Source: Paenibacillus alba | Lineage (GTDB): Bacteria; Bacillota; Bacilli; Paenibacillales; NBRC-103111 | Direction of reading: 5' to 3' | DNA: 64,000 bases | Assembly (NCBI RefSeq): GCF_013204855.1 | Contig: NZ_JABMKZ010000007.1 | Span: forward strand, 62,001-126,000 | In this document: positions 43,950-53,568 of the stretch, piece after piece | How the letters are laid out: each line of letters opens with the position of its first letter | How positions within the stretch are numbered: position 1 is the stretch's first letter | Made by a program: the position numbers and the translations under genes | The notes under the pieces: generated by a model | The model's database searches: none | Told to the model about the DNA's origin: nothing | Seen by the model: only the letters and a program-made list of their open reading frames with translations

Positions 43950-43988
43950 CTCGTGAGTAATACGAAATCAATAACCCTAGAATCATAC

Positions 43989-45584
43989 TTATAAATACTC
44001 CACAGCGGACCTTTCTATTGCCAACCCTTGTTTGTACCTTTGCATAAATACATCAAAACCATTAACATCCTTTTGCTCAGGTAATATGGTCTTACCGACT
44101 TTCTCTGCAAATATCTTTGTAGTCAAATAATCTTCTAAAGTCTCGTTCTCCTCTTTTTCAATCATGTAAGAAGCAAGCAGCGCAATGCCCCAAGCCCCTC
44201 CTTCACCTGCTGATTCCATTACGGAGACCGGAACATTTAAGGCAGCTGCCATTATTTTCTGCCCGACTCCTTCCGTCTTGAAGAAACCGCCATGACCCAG
44301 TATTTTCTCCAACTTCGCATTTTCTTGTTGTAATAGGATGTCCATTCCAATTTTAAGTGCTCCCAGTGAGGTAAACAGATGGGTTCGCATAAAGTTCGCT
44401 AAGTTGAAGTTACTATTCGATGAACGCACAAATAATGGACGTCCTTCTTCAAAATGCGTGATATGCTCGCCAGAAAGATAGCCGTAAGCTAACAAGCCAC
44501 CACCGTCTGGATCGCCTTGCAGCGCTAAATTATATAGCGTGTTGTATAATTGATTTTTATCTATATTTTGTCCTAATGCTTTTGCAAATTCATCAAATAA
44601 GCCTACCCATGCATTGAGATCAGATGTACAGTTATTAGAATGTGCCATAGCAACCAGACTGCCAGTTGGTGTGGTAACAAGATCGATCTCTGCGTACACT
44701 TTAGAGAGTTCCTTTTCCAATACAACCATGGCAAAAACTGAAGTGCCGGCAGATACATTTCCTGTTCGCTCAGCAATACTATTTGTTGCAACCATCCCCG
44801 TCCCTGCATCTCCCTCAGGTGGACAGATCGGAATCCCTGCCTTTAACTCTCCGCTGATATCTAGAAGTCTTGCTCCTTCCTCTGAGAGAACACCTCCATT
44901 TTCTCCTGCCACTAACACTTCGGGCAAAATGTTCTCAAGTTTCCACGATAGTTCTCTATCCTTAATTAACTGATTGAATTTTTCAATCATATTGGCACTA
45001 AATTTTTTTGTAATTAAGTCAATTGGAAATACACCAGAAGCTTCGCCTATGCCTAGTACTTTTTGCCCAGTGAGCTTCCAATGAATGTACCCAGCCAATG
45101 TGGTTTGGAAATTAATTTGGTTAATGTGCTCTTCCTGATTAAGAATGGCTTGATAGAGATGAGCAATACTCCAGCGTTGCGGAATATGATAGTTGAATAA
45201 ATCTGTTAGAATGCTCGACGCTTGCTCCGTTATATTGTTTCGCCAAGTGCGGAACGGAACTAATTGATCACCAACCTCATTAAACACCATATATCCATGC
45301 ATCATGCCGCTAAAGCCAATTGCTCCAATGGTTTGTAAAGGAACTCCGTAGCGAGACTTCACTTCTGAAGCCATCTTCTGATAACAGTCTTGTAAGCCAC
45401 TCCAAATATCCTTTAAACTGTAAGTCCAAATGTGGTCAACATAGCTATTTTCCCATTCAAAACTGCCGGATGCGATTGGAGAGTAGTCTTCTCCGATTAG
45501 AACAGCCTTAATTCTCGTCGAACCAAACTCAATCCCCAGTGATGTCTTTCCGTTTAGAATTGCATGTCTGATGTCATAACCCAT
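43989..45584 (-). CDS. FGGY-family carbohydrate kinase, probable L-ribulokinase
   Basis: Kinase of 531 residues. The FGGY fold shows [16 protein letters not shown] (N-terminal ATP site, about 16-31), [11 protein letters not shown] (about 92), [15 protein letters not shown] (about 258), and a C-terminal adenosine motif around [17 protein letters not shown] and [15 protein letters not shown] (about 430-480). It is the third gene of a unit with araD and araA (16-base gap), so it should phosphorylate L-ribulose to L-ribulose 5-phosphate, replacing classical AraB. GGAGG lies 8 bases before the ATG. From sequence alone another pentulose would be possible; context decides. Confidence 0.87.
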   Translation of the reverse strand: MGYDIRHAILNGKTSLGIEFGSTRIKAVLIGEDYSPIASGSFEWENSYVDHIWTYSLKDIWSGLQDCYQKMASEVKSRYGVPLQTIGAIGFSGMMHGYMVFNEVGDQLVPFRTWRNNITEQASSILTDLFNYHIPQRWSIAHLYQAILNQEEHINQINFQTTLAGYIHWKLTGQKVLGIGEASGVFPIDLITKKFSANMIEKFNQLIKDRELSWKLENILPEVLVAGENGGVLSEEGARLLDISGELKAGIPICPPEGDAGTGMVATNSIAERTGNVSAGTSVFAMVVLEKELSKVYAEIDLVTTPTGSLVAMAHSNNCTSDLNAWVGLFDEFAKALGQNIDKNQLYNTLYNLALQGDPDGGGLLAYGYLSGEHITHFEEGRPLFVRSSNSNFNLANFMRTHLFTSLGALKIGMDILLQQENAKLEKILGHGGFFKTEGVGQKIMAAALNVPVSVMESAGEGGAWGIALLASYMIEKEENETLEDYLTTKIFAEKVGKTILPEQKDVNGFDVFMQRYKQGLAIERSAVEYL

Positions 45585-45599
45585 TGACTATACCTCCGC

Positions 45600-47090
45600 T
45601 CATTTCAACTTCCAGAGCATATCATTCCACTGCAGCTCACGCTGGAGTTGAAGCAAATTCGTATCACGATCGATAAGTACACATTCGATACCAGTCATGC
45701 TTGCCCAATCAAGAAGTTGTTCAGGAGTAACTTTATATGAAAAAACGGTATGGTGTGCGCCACCGGCCAGAATCCATGCTTCCGCGGACTTTGGCAACGA
45801 AGGATGTGGCTCCCAAAGTACACGTGCTACTGGTAACTTGGGCATTGCTTGTGGAGCTTTTACCGCATCAACAGTGTTTACGAGTAGGCGGAATCGATTG
45901 CCCATGTCGATGACTGTTGCGTTCAATGCAGGTCCTGCTTGACCATCAAATACAAGCCGCGCAGGATCTGCTTTTCCGCCAATGCCTAGTGGTTGAACGA
46001 TAATTTCTGGCTTATTGGCCGCAATTGTGGGACAAATCTCCAACATATGTGCACCCAACACTAACTCTCGACCTGGCTCAAAGTGGTAAGTATAATCCTC
46101 CATAAAGGACGTGCCTTCCCCACCGGCAATCAGTTTCATAATTCTTGTAAGAGCGGCCGTCTTCCAGTCACCCTCTCCTCCGAAACCATAGCCCGCTGCC
46201 ATAAGTCGTTGAACAGCAAGTCCAGGGAGTTGATCTAATCCATGCAAATCCTCGAATGTTGTTGTGAATGCACCGAAGCCACCTTCTGTCAGGAACGCTT
46301 TTAACGCCAACTCAACACGTGCTTGATAGCGAATTGCTTGACGCACCGCGCCGTCTTTTCGACCTTCTGGTGTAAACACATATTGAGCCTCATATTCGTC
46401 CATCAAGGCATTCACTTCAGCTTCCGTAACGGCATGAACACGTTGAACGAGATCACCAACACCATAACCGTTGACTGACCAACCGAATTTAATTTGCGCT
46501 TCGACTTTGTCGCCTTCTGTTACCGCGACCTGACGCATGTTATCACCGAAACGTGCGACTTTCAGTCGTTTACCTTCTTGAATAGCAACTGCTGTACGCA
46601 TCCAACTTCCTACACGTTCTTGAACATCACTGTGAGCCCAGTATCCAGCAACGATTTTACGTGAAATTCCCATTCGAGCACCAATAAATCCATACTCGCG
46701 GTCTCCATGCGCAGCCTGATTCGTATTCATGAAGTCCATATCAATCTTTTCCCAAGGGATATCACGATTGTATTGGGTATGCAGGTGCAGTAAAGGCTTA
46801 CGGAGCTCACTTAAACCTGCAATCCACATTTTAGCTGGGGAGAATGTATGCATCCAAGTAATAAGGCCGGCACATGTATCATCAGTGTTCGCCTCAATAC
46901 TTAGTCGACGAATCTCATCAGGTGTTGTTAAAACAGACTTAAAAACGATAGAACAAGGCAGATTCCCGCTTGCATTCAGCCCCGCGACAATTTCTTTTGA
47001 GTGAATAGCGACTTCTTCAATCGTTTCAGGACCATACAGATGTTGACTACCAGTGACAAACCAGAATTCATGTTTTTTCAAATCGAACAT
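45600..47090 (-). CDS. araA: L-arabinose isomerase
   Basis: Cytoplasmic isomerase of 496 residues, normal length, converting L-arabinose to L-ribulose. Seen: N-terminal [46 protein letters not shown] with the active-site glutamate, [20 protein letters not shown], and late [10 protein letters not shown]. The ATG at 47090 has GGAGGGG 5 bases upstream; a longer reading to 47198 would run into araD. It lies 31 bases after araD and 15 before the kinase, so all three share the AraR-controlled promoter at 47.9 kb. Confidence 0.96.
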   Translation of the reverse strand: MFDLKKHEFWFVTGSQHLYGPETIEEVAIHSKEIVAGLNASGNLPCSIVFKSVLTTPDEIRRLSIEANTDDTCAGLITWMHTFSPAKMWIAGLSELRKPLLHLHTQYNRDIPWEKIDMDFMNTNQAAHGDREYGFIGARMGISRKIVAGYWAHSDVQERVGSWMRTAVAIQEGKRLKVARFGDNMRQVAVTEGDKVEAQIKFGWSVNGYGVGDLVQRVHAVTEAEVNALMDEYEAQYVFTPEGRKDGAVRQAIRYQARVELALKAFLTEGGFGAFTTTFEDLHGLDQLPGLAVQRLMAAGYGFGGEGDWKTAALTRIMKLIAGGEGTSFMEDYTYHFEPGRELVLGAHMLEICPTIAANKPEIIVQPLGIGGKADPARLVFDGQAGPALNATVIDMGNRFRLLVNTVDAVKAPQAMPKLPVARVLWEPHPSLPKSAEAWILAGGAHHTVFSYKVTPEQLLDWASMTGIECVLIDRDTNLLQLQRELQWNDMLWKLK

Positions 47091-47121
47091 TGAAACCCCT
47101 CCAGAAGAAAATGATTTAATC

Positions 47122-47862
47122 TTACACTGAATTATTGTTATTGCTTGTTTGGCCGTAATAAGCATTTTTGCCATGCTTACGAAGAAAATGTCGATCAAGT
47201 AAGGTTTGATCCATGGAAGTGCTATTTGGATTTAACTGTTGGGTATTTAAAGCAATCTTCGCCACTTCCTCTAGTACAACCGCATTATGAACAGCATCGT
47301 GTGGATCCTTGCCCCAATTGAAAGGAGCATGATTTTTGACCAGCACGCCTGGCACCATTGTAGGATCATAGTCTCGAAACGTTTCTACAATCACATTCCC
47401 GGTTTCCAGTTCATAAGCTCTTTTAATTTCTTGCTCGCTCATATCTCGAGTGCACGGAATTGATCCATAAAAATAATCAGCATGTGTCGTACCTAGCGCC
47501 GGAATTGCGCGCCCAGCCTGCGCCCAGCTAGTCGCCCATGGAGAATGCGTATGAACAATTCCACCTATTGTTTCAAATGATTGATACAGCACTAAGTGTG
47601 TTGGCGTATCAGAAGAAGGTCTCAATTTACCTTCAACAATATTGCCCTCTAAATCAACTACTACCATGTCATCCCGTTTTAGCTTTTCGTAAGGTACGCC
47701 ACTTGGCTTAATGACGACAAGTCCAGAAGGACGATCAATACCGCTAACATTTCCCCAAGTAAAAGTAACGAGTCCGTATTTGGGTAAAGCAAGATTAGCC
47801 TCAAGAACGGCTTCCTTTAAAGATTCTAGCAATATTGCACGCTCCTTTTGTCTGACATACAT
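47122..47862 (-). CDS. araD: L-ribulose-5-phosphate 4-epimerase
   Basis: Class II aldolase-fold epimerase of 246 residues that makes D-xylulose 5-phosphate. Seen: [40 protein letters not shown], and the metal-binding [14 protein letters not shown] with a later TTHADYFYG. The first about 13 residues ([13 protein letters not shown]) are longer than usual, so initiation could be further in, but no better ribosome site is present. First gene of the operon; the minus-strand promoter and AraR boxes lie about 45-120 bases upstream. The C-terminal NNNNSV tail is a low-complexity end. Confidence 0.93.
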   Translation of the reverse strand: MYVRQKERAILLESLKEAVLEANLALPKYGLVTFTWGNVSGIDRPSGLVVIKPSGVPYEKLKRDDMVVVDLEGNIVEGKLRPSSDTPTHLVLYQSFETIGGIVHTHSPWATSWAQAGRAIPALGTTHADYFYGSIPCTRDMSEQEIKRAYELETGNVIVETFRDYDPTMVPGVLVKNHAPFNWGKDPHDAVHNAVVLEEVAKIALNTQQLNPNSTSMDQTLLDRHFLRKHGKNAYYGQTSNNNNSV

Positions 47863-47906
47863 TTCGTCATCTTTCTCAGAATCTTCGGAATACTAAACAT
47901 AATTTG

Positions 47907-47935
47907 ATTATAACTTGTACGTACATGTTTGACAA
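47907..47935 (-). promoter_or_regulatory. Promoter of the ara operon
   Basis: On the minus strand TTGTCA (47935-47930), an exact 17-base spacer, and a perfect TATAAT (47912-47907). The spacer holds AraR box 1, so a bound repressor would block polymerase directly. Confidence 0.85.
47912..47929. promoter_or_regulatory. AraR box 1
   Basis: AACTTGTACGTACATGTT with a perfect GTACGTAC core, matching the known Bacillus AraR operator type (ATTTGTACGTACAAAT-like). It lies between the -35 and -10 elements. Confidence 0.82.
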
Positions 47936-47965
47936 TTATTTTTATTTTACCTGATATTACTTTAT

Positions 47966-47981
47966 ATTTGTACGTACATTT
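47966..47981. promoter_or_regulatory. AraR box 2
   Basis: ATTTGTACGTACATTT, centre 53 bases from that of box 1, about five helical turns, which places both boxes on the same DNA face. This suits cooperative binding or a small loop, as described for B. subtilis ara promoters. Confidence 0.8.
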
Positions 47982-48101
47982 GTATTGCTGTGGAGCTGAA
48001 AGCCCCGCCTACGAAATGGACGGCAAACAAATCACGCAGCTAAGCGCATCCGCTTCCAAGTGGTTCATTGCGACATTAAGGGACTGCACCCGCATATGCA
48101 A

Positions 48102-48142
48102 AAGAACGCTCTCCTCACATGACAAAGTGGGAGAGCGTTCTT
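48102..48142 (+). terminator. Strong hairpin in the ara upstream region
   Basis: AAGAACGCTCTCC pairs with GGGAGAGCGTTCTT around a 14-base loop, followed by TTTTTACC on the plus strand. The plus strand before it (47985-48100) has an open but unidentified frame (ESPAYEMDGKQITQLSASAS). Confidence 0.65.
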
Positions 48143-48144
48143 TT

Positions 48145-48365
48145 TACCTCCGGCTATACAATAACGGATTCAATTTAGAAGCGGCTTCGTCGCACAGCTT
48201 CATCTCTGGAAACCAACGCTTCAAGTCATTCTCTCTCGCTTTTCTATCCGGCTCTGCTACCTGCTAGCCATCCGCATAATAGATGTCGTCATTGCTACCT
48301 CATCGTGTCTGTCGGATTGCCAGGCGCACAGTCCAGCGGCCAATGTCGTCCAAGTTCTTGTCTTC
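48145..48365 (-). pseudogene. Unidentified minus-strand coding relic
   Basis: The minus strand from 48365 reads MEDKNLDDIGRWTVRLAIRQ, then after stops NDDIYYADG and NDLKRWFPEMKLCDEAASKL. It looks like decayed protein-coding DNA (amphipathic, non-repetitive) but I do not recognise the family. Confidence 0.25.
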
Positions 48366-48374
48366 CATATCTAC

Positions 48375-48421
48375 TAAAAAAAATAAAGAGACCGTTATGA
48401 AAATGAAACGGACTCTTTATT
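48375..48421 (-). terminator. Terminator of the orphan binding-protein gene
   Basis: AATAAAGAG-CCGTT and its complement form a stem of about 14 pairs with one mismatch; on the minus strand a run of eight T follows. Confidence 0.82.
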
Positions 48422-48440
48422 CGCATTATTTTTACTCATT

Positions 48441-50039
48441 TTATTTCGACCTTTGATCCCGATACCAATCATTAACTTCTTGAGTAATCTTATCTCCCCC
48501 ATATGCAAACCATTTGTTTACAAATGAATCGAAGTCGCTTTCAGGGGCACTATTGAACACGAACTCTTGAAAAGTCTGCTGTTCAAGTTTCTGAAGAAGT
48601 TCCCATTTTGATTTCATGGTTGTAGTAGGCGGCCCTGTAAATGCTTCTTTCATGGAAACTCCTTCTAGAGAGAACAACTCGGGCGTAATATCCTTAGGAA
48701 TTGCATCGACTACGTTCGATGGAATTCGCGCTCCGTCAAAAGTCAACGTATAGGATGACACTCGAACGGCTCCCCCCGGAATTAAAGCAGCATCAGAAGA
48801 AGGAACTCCATTGACTACCGTCCAATCGTAGTCCCTAGCAAGCCCCTGTGCAAATTCTCCTGTTGAAGTGGCATAATAATCAAACAAGTAGTTTTGGTAC
48901 TTAAAGAAGATTTCGGGATGCTTCATTTTTTTATTGATAAGAATGGCGCCGTTAACGGGCAACGTACCTCTTCTCCCGACGAAGCCGCTCGGACCATTGG
49001 GTATGGGGATCGCTTTAATTACAACTTTAGGGTCTTTTTTCAGCAGATCAGATAACGGCCATCCAGACATCCAATATGGTCCCGCAATAATGCCTGCCTT
49101 TCCAGCAATGAACAAATCAGCTGCTTTTGTCTCATTGTACCATTCACTTTCTTTTGAAACATAACCTTTCTGTATCCACTTTTTCAGCACCTGTAGCGCA
49201 TCCTTTGCACCGGGCTGAACCGATCCGTACTTTAATTTGCCGTCTTCAGCTAGATTCCACTGTTTAGGTATTGTCCCAAATGCGCCAAAAATCCAACTGG
49301 AATCAGCCATCCATGTGCTGGGGCCGTTTCTTAATCCGATCGTTAGTCCGAATGTATCATTCTTGCCATTACCGTCGGGATCCTTATTCGTGAATGCTTC
49401 CATCACCGCTTCAAGATCTTCTATCGTTCTTGGGACAGGAAGCTTTAACTTATCTAACCAATCCTGACGAATCCAAAGAACAGGATCGGTAGAATATTGA
49501 TAGTCAAGAATCGGAATTGCATATTTTTGGCCGTCACGCACAAAAGAATCCCATACGGCCGGGTCTTCCTTCATGGCACTTTTCCAGACAGGAGAAGCAT
49601 ATTTTTCAAATAAATCACCGACTTCCCTGAATTGCCCCGAGTCTATTAATTCTTGCATTACATCTCGTTCCCTGGTGGTAACAATGTCAGGCATATTCCC
49701 CTTAGCAAGTTCAATACGAAGCTTGTTGGCATAGGCGCCATTGGAATCGTGAATCGTCCAAAGATACCGGATTTGGATGCCCAATCGTTCCTCAGCCCAT
49801 TTGGTATGTATATTATTCTCCAAATTTTCACCATTTTTAAATTTCATATCAGGGTTTATGGAGCCAACTGTGTACATGGTAACTGGGGGGACATACTTTC
49901 CTAGTTTCGCGTCATAATGTATCGAATCTTGCATTTGGGCCGTAGTGTTGTTGGTGATTTTTCCATTGTTTGTTTCATTGCACCCAGAACAAATGATCAT
50001 CACTAATACGATCAGTAAACGTGACCATATCTTTCCCAC
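48441..50039 (-). CDS. Orphan extracellular sugar-binding lipoprotein, LplA-like
   Basis: Lipoprotein of 532 residues. The signal peptide (MGKIWSRLLIVLVMIICSGC) ends in a lipobox CSGC-type cysteine. The body has the LplA-type KDPDGNGKNDTFGLTIG loop (about residue 205) and a C-terminal EVNDWYRDQRSK like the protein at 1.5-3.1 kb. The start is GTG at 50039 with GGGGG 7 bases upstream. It has no adjacent permease; instead it is divergent from a YesM/YesN-type two-component system 150 bases away. It may deliver ligand to a transporter elsewhere or present it to the sensor kinase (inference). Confidence 0.88.
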   Translation of the reverse strand: MGKIWSRLLIVLVMIICSGCNETNNGKITNNTTAQMQDSIHYDAKLGKYVPPVTMYTVGSINPDMKFKNGENLENNIHTKWAEERLGIQIRYLWTIHDSNGAYANKLRIELAKGNMPDIVTTRERDVMQELIDSGQFREVGDLFEKYASPVWKSAMKEDPAVWDSFVRDGQKYAIPILDYQYSTDPVLWIRQDWLDKLKLPVPRTIEDLEAVMEAFTNKDPDGNGKNDTFGLTIGLRNGPSTWMADSSWIFGAFGTIPKQWNLAEDGKLKYGSVQPGAKDALQVLKKWIQKGYVSKESEWYNETKAADLFIAGKAGIIAGPYWMSGWPLSDLLKKDPKVVIKAIPIPNGPSGFVGRRGTLPVNGAILINKKMKHPEIFFKYQNYLFDYYATSTGEFAQGLARDYDWTVVNGVPSSDAALIPGGAVRVSSYTLTFDGARIPSNVVDAIPKDITPELFSLEGVSMKEAFTGPPTTTMKSKWELLQKLEQQTFQEFVFNSAPESDFDSFVNKWFAYGGDKITQEVNDWYRDQRSK

Positions 50040-50189
50040 CTGAAGACCCCCTTCCAAACAGTCTCATAGTATATTCATCTTATTATAAATTTTAAGGTCG
50101 TCCTATCATAACAGAACAATCGTCTGTATGGTATAATTGATATGGTATAATTTCATTAACAAAATAGGTTTACAGTAAAGGATGGTCCA

Positions 50190-51935
50190 TTGCGATTGCG
50201 TGCTAATCTATTCCTCAAAATAACCGTATTACTGTTCACGATCATATCTATCACCTTGTTGCTATATGGATTATCCTACAGAAAAGATGTCGGAGTCATC
50301 ACAGAACAAATTAAAACCTCCGATTTGAATCATTTAGATTTTTTCACAAAACAAATGGACAATAACGTGAATCAGTTAGCCGGTTTAGCTTATACCTTAC
50401 AACGTGACCCGACGATCCGAGAATATGAGCATATCCAAGATCTCCAACATCTTATTGATCCCAACAAAACCACACTGACTGTTCTGGAAAAGTTGGCTCT
50501 GCAAACCAGTTCAAGTACATGGGAAAATCAGATTAACATTTATAATATACAAAAACGGGAGGCACTGTCTTCAGATGCTTCGGTTGTTTTCGAAGAGTCC
50601 CTGCTGAAAAAACCTCTGGCAAAAGGCTGGAATTATGATCCATCGATGAAAATGAACAGTTCCGATAACGGTTTTCGCTTGCTGCTCGCCGATCCTGTCG
50701 ACTTTGCAGAGACGCCAGAATTGTCGAATATGATCATTGAAGTCCGTTTTCCAGTATCCAATTTGCAAAAAATGATCGGGGAATATCAGTATTACGGTGA
50801 TACATTCCTTTATCATCCAAAACTCGGTCTTATAAAAAATCAGAATTTGGATACAAATCTAGCAATCGGGATTATGAACAACTTACAGAACATTCAAGCT
50901 GAACAGCAGTTTTCAACCACAGTCTATCTTCAAGGCAAGCAATACTTGGTCAGTATGATTCGTTCGACATCGTTAGGATGGTACATGATTCATTATTCAC
51001 CGCTTGAACAAATTTTGCATCCAATTAGAACCAGCAGGGTTTCATTTATCACCGCTTCTTTTGTATTGCTTGCTCTCAGTACTTTGTTTTCTCTAATCAT
51101 GTTCCGTCAAGTACAGCGCCCAATCGGTATTTTACTCAGAGCGGTAAACAAGATGAAAGAAGGTTACTGGTCCACACGAATTCGGACGAAAGCAAATAAC
51201 GAATTCTCCATTTTAAATCAAGGGTTTAACGAAATGGCTCAGAAGGTTCAGGAATTGATCGAATGTGTCTATCTCGAACAACTACGCGCCAAGGATGCTT
51301 ATCTGAAGCAATTGCAAGCGCAGATTAATCCGCATTTTCTTTATAATTGCCTTAATTTTATGAAAAGCAAGGCAAGAGTAGGCGATACAGCCTCTGTTGA
51401 AGCAATGGCACTTAACCTTGGCGAGTATTATCGCTACATAACACGAATGGACCATTCATTAACAACGATCGGACAAGAAATAAAGTTAGTGGAAAACTAT
51501 TTATCGATTCAAAATCTGCGTAAACAACGTATCGATTATTCCATAAACATCACGGACGCTTTACTTACAGAACCCATTCCTAAATTGTTAATTCAGCCCA
51601 TCGTTGAGAACAGCATTATCCATGGAATCGAAAAGAAATTGGGTGGCGGCCGGATCATGATCTATGGAGAAACTAAAGTTGACATGATGATCATTTCTGT
51701 CGAAGACAATGGGGCAGGAATGGATCCCCGCCAAATGGATGAGCTCTACGCCGTATTAGACGGGCCAATCCGCGAGGATGGCGGATGCGGGCTTTGGAAT
51801 GTTCAGCAGCGTTTGAAACACCATTATGGCGGCTTGTCCGGTTTACTCATTGAACCTTCTGAGCTTGGAGGGGTCAAAGTTACACTTCGCATCCAAAAGA
51901 AAGGAATGAATCATGTTACAAATACTACTCGTTGA
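50190..51935 (+). CDS. YesM-type sensor histidine kinase
   Basis: Membrane sensor of 581 residues. First membrane segment about 8-28, extracellular region about 29-285, second segment about 288-308, HAMP about 309-365, then His_kinase domain with H382 in AQINPHFLYN. The HATPase N box is VENSIIHGIE and the G box DNGAGM. The start is TTG at 50190, 7 bases after AAAGGA. It overlaps the regulator gene by 23 bases. Given its position between an orphan sugar-binding protein and the beta-glucan genes, it probably senses a beta-glucan oligosaccharide outside the cell (inference). Confidence 0.92.
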   Translation: MRLRANLFLKITVLLFTIISITLLLYGLSYRKDVGVITEQIKTSDLNHLDFFTKQMDNNVNQLAGLAYTLQRDPTIREYEHIQDLQHLIDPNKTTLTVLEKLALQTSSSTWENQINIYNIQKREALSSDASVVFEESLLKKPLAKGWNYDPSMKMNSSDNGFRLLLADPVDFAETPELSNMIIEVRFPVSNLQKMIGEYQYYGDTFLYHPKLGLIKNQNLDTNLAIGIMNNLQNIQAEQQFSTTVYLQGKQYLVSMIRSTSLGWYMIHYSPLEQILHPIRTSRVSFITASFVLLALSTLFSLIMFRQVQRPIGILLRAVNKMKEGYWSTRIRTKANNEFSILNQGFNEMAQKVQELIECVYLEQLRAKDAYLKQLQAQINPHFLYNCLNFMKSKARVGDTASVEAMALNLGEYYRYITRMDHSLTTIGQEIKLVENYLSIQNLRKQRIDYSINITDALLTEPIPKLLIQPIVENSIIHGIEKKLGGGRIMIYGETKVDMMIISVEDNGAGMDPRQMDELYAVLDGPIREDGGCGLWNVQQRLKHHYGGLSGLLIEPSELGGVKVTLRIQKKGMNHVTNTTR

Positions 51936-53508
51936 CGACGAACCTTATGTTGTAGATGACTTGTCTATCACAATCCCTTGGGTGGATTTACAGTTTGAAC
52001 AAGTCCATAAAGCCTACTCAGGACAAGAAGCGTTAGAAATCCTTATGCGCAATCCTATTGATATCGTCATAACGGATATCAGCATGCCTGAAATGTCCGG
52101 CCTGCAGCTGATCGAGGAAATTCGAAGCGGGTGGAAGCATATCAAATGTGTGCTGCTTACCGGTTATGCAGAATTTGAATATGCCAAGAAAGCTATCGAG
52201 AACCAAGCAAGCGCTTATTTGCTAAAGCCAATCGGGGATGAGCAATTGATCGAAGTGCTTCAGCAACTGCATCTTGAGATTCAGCGTGAATGGGAGACAT
52301 TATCTTCCTTCCAGAATACGATGCAGACGTTTCGTGAGCATTTGCCATTGCTGCGAGACCGGCTTCTTAATGAAACTCTTCAAGGACGACGATTCACTAA
52401 AGAGCAACTTTCAGTACATATGCATAAATACCAACTCTCCCCGATGATTGACGAGCATGTAGCGATTATGATCGTGCGGCTTGAAGATTACTTTCAGAGG
52501 CAAGACATGAACAGTATACATCTGTTCGAATACGCTATTGTCAATATTGCAAATGAGTTGTTTCATGAACAGTTCGATATTTGGTCATGCAAAGATGTAC
52601 ATGAATATTTAGTCTTTCTTCTCAAGCCAAAATCACCGGACGTCCGCTCTTATTCTTTAACTCAAACTGCCTATGAACTGCAAAAAAACGTTAGCATGTA
52701 CCTCAAAGGAGATGTTTCAGTCGCAACTACGTCATGGGGAATATTCCCATACAAAGTGCGTGAGCTATATCAATCTGCGGTTGCCTTGATCAGGCAGAGA
52801 ATTGGACAAGAAACTGGTCTCTTCTTGACCGCAGATCAACAGATCGGGAATCAGGACATCCAAATCATGCAATCGCTTTATGAACCTCCGACCTTTCTTC
52901 ATTTGTTCGAAGCGAACCGCTGGGATGCCATTGAAGAAAAACTTCATGCCGTTTTTCATGAATTAAAAGGCAGTGGAGAACACTCTCAGGAGCATATTGA
53001 GGTGACCAGAAATTATCTGAAGACAGCATTTTATTATTTTGCCCATAAAAACAATAAGTTGCTCAGAGATATCCTTGCCCCCTCGATGAATCAAAGCAGA
53101 AAGTTCCACTCTCCCGAGATGCTGAAGGACTGGGCAATGGAACTCATAGTGCAATTAAGGGCATATTTTCACTTGGGGCATCAAGACCAGCGTTCAATTC
53201 TTATTAACGATGTGCATGACTTTGTGGATAGTAATATCGGTTATGTCTCCCTTCAATCCATTGCAGATCATGTACAGCTACATCCCGTATATCTCTCTAA
53301 AATTTACAAATCAGAAACCGGAAAAAGCATAAGCGATTATTTTTTTCAGGTTAAGATGGAAAAAGCAGCCCACTTACTGACTAACAGCCAGCTTAAAATT
53401 TATGAGATTTCAACTATGCTTGGTTATTCGACTGCACACTATTTTATTAAGCTGTTCAAAGAGTACAGTCATATGACTCCCCAGGAATTCAGAGAACGGT
53501 CAAATTGA
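51913..53508 (+). CDS. YesN-type response regulator (REC + AraC domain)
   Basis: Regulator of 531 residues. Receiver domain (1-125) with D8-D9, phospho-acceptor D55 in IVITDISMPEMSG and the conserved lysine in LLKPIGDEQL; helical linker (about 130-420); AraC double helix-turn-helix (about 428-530) ending LGYSTAHYFIKLFKEYSHMTPQ. AAAGGA lies 7 bases before the ATG. It is the output of the upstream kinase and the natural activator of the converging GH1/ABC operon and of the divergent binding protein. Confidence 0.93.
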   Translation: MLQILLVDDEPYVVDDLSITIPWVDLQFEQVHKAYSGQEALEILMRNPIDIVITDISMPEMSGLQLIEEIRSGWKHIKCVLLTGYAEFEYAKKAIENQASAYLLKPIGDEQLIEVLQQLHLEIQREWETLSSFQNTMQTFREHLPLLRDRLLNETLQGRRFTKEQLSVHMHKYQLSPMIDEHVAIMIVRLEDYFQRQDMNSIHLFEYAIVNIANELFHEQFDIWSCKDVHEYLVFLLKPKSPDVRSYSLTQTAYELQKNVSMYLKGDVSVATTSWGIFPYKVRELYQSAVALIRQRIGQETGLFLTADQQIGNQDIQIMQSLYEPPTFLHLFEANRWDAIEEKLHAVFHELKGSGEHSQEHIEVTRNYLKTAFYYFAHKNNKLLRDILAPSMNQSRKFHSPEMLKDWAMELIVQLRAYFHLGHQDQRSILINDVHDFVDSNIGYVSLQSIADHVQLHPVYLSKIYKSETGKSISDYFFQVKMEKAAHLLTNSQLKIYEISTMLGYSTAHYFIKLFKEYSHMTPQEFRERSN

Positions 53509-53525
53509 GGGGATTTTTAAAAATT

Positions 53526-53564
53526 CAAAAACGCGGAGCTTCGTTACGACGCTCTGCGTTTTTG
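53526..53564. terminator. Bidirectional terminator between the YesN-type and GH1 genes
   Basis: CAAAAACGCGGAGC pairs with GCTCTGCGTTTTTG (one mismatch) around an 11-base loop; it ends both converging transcripts and lies 5 bases after the GH1 stop. Confidence 0.88.
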
Positions 53565-53568
53565 TAAT

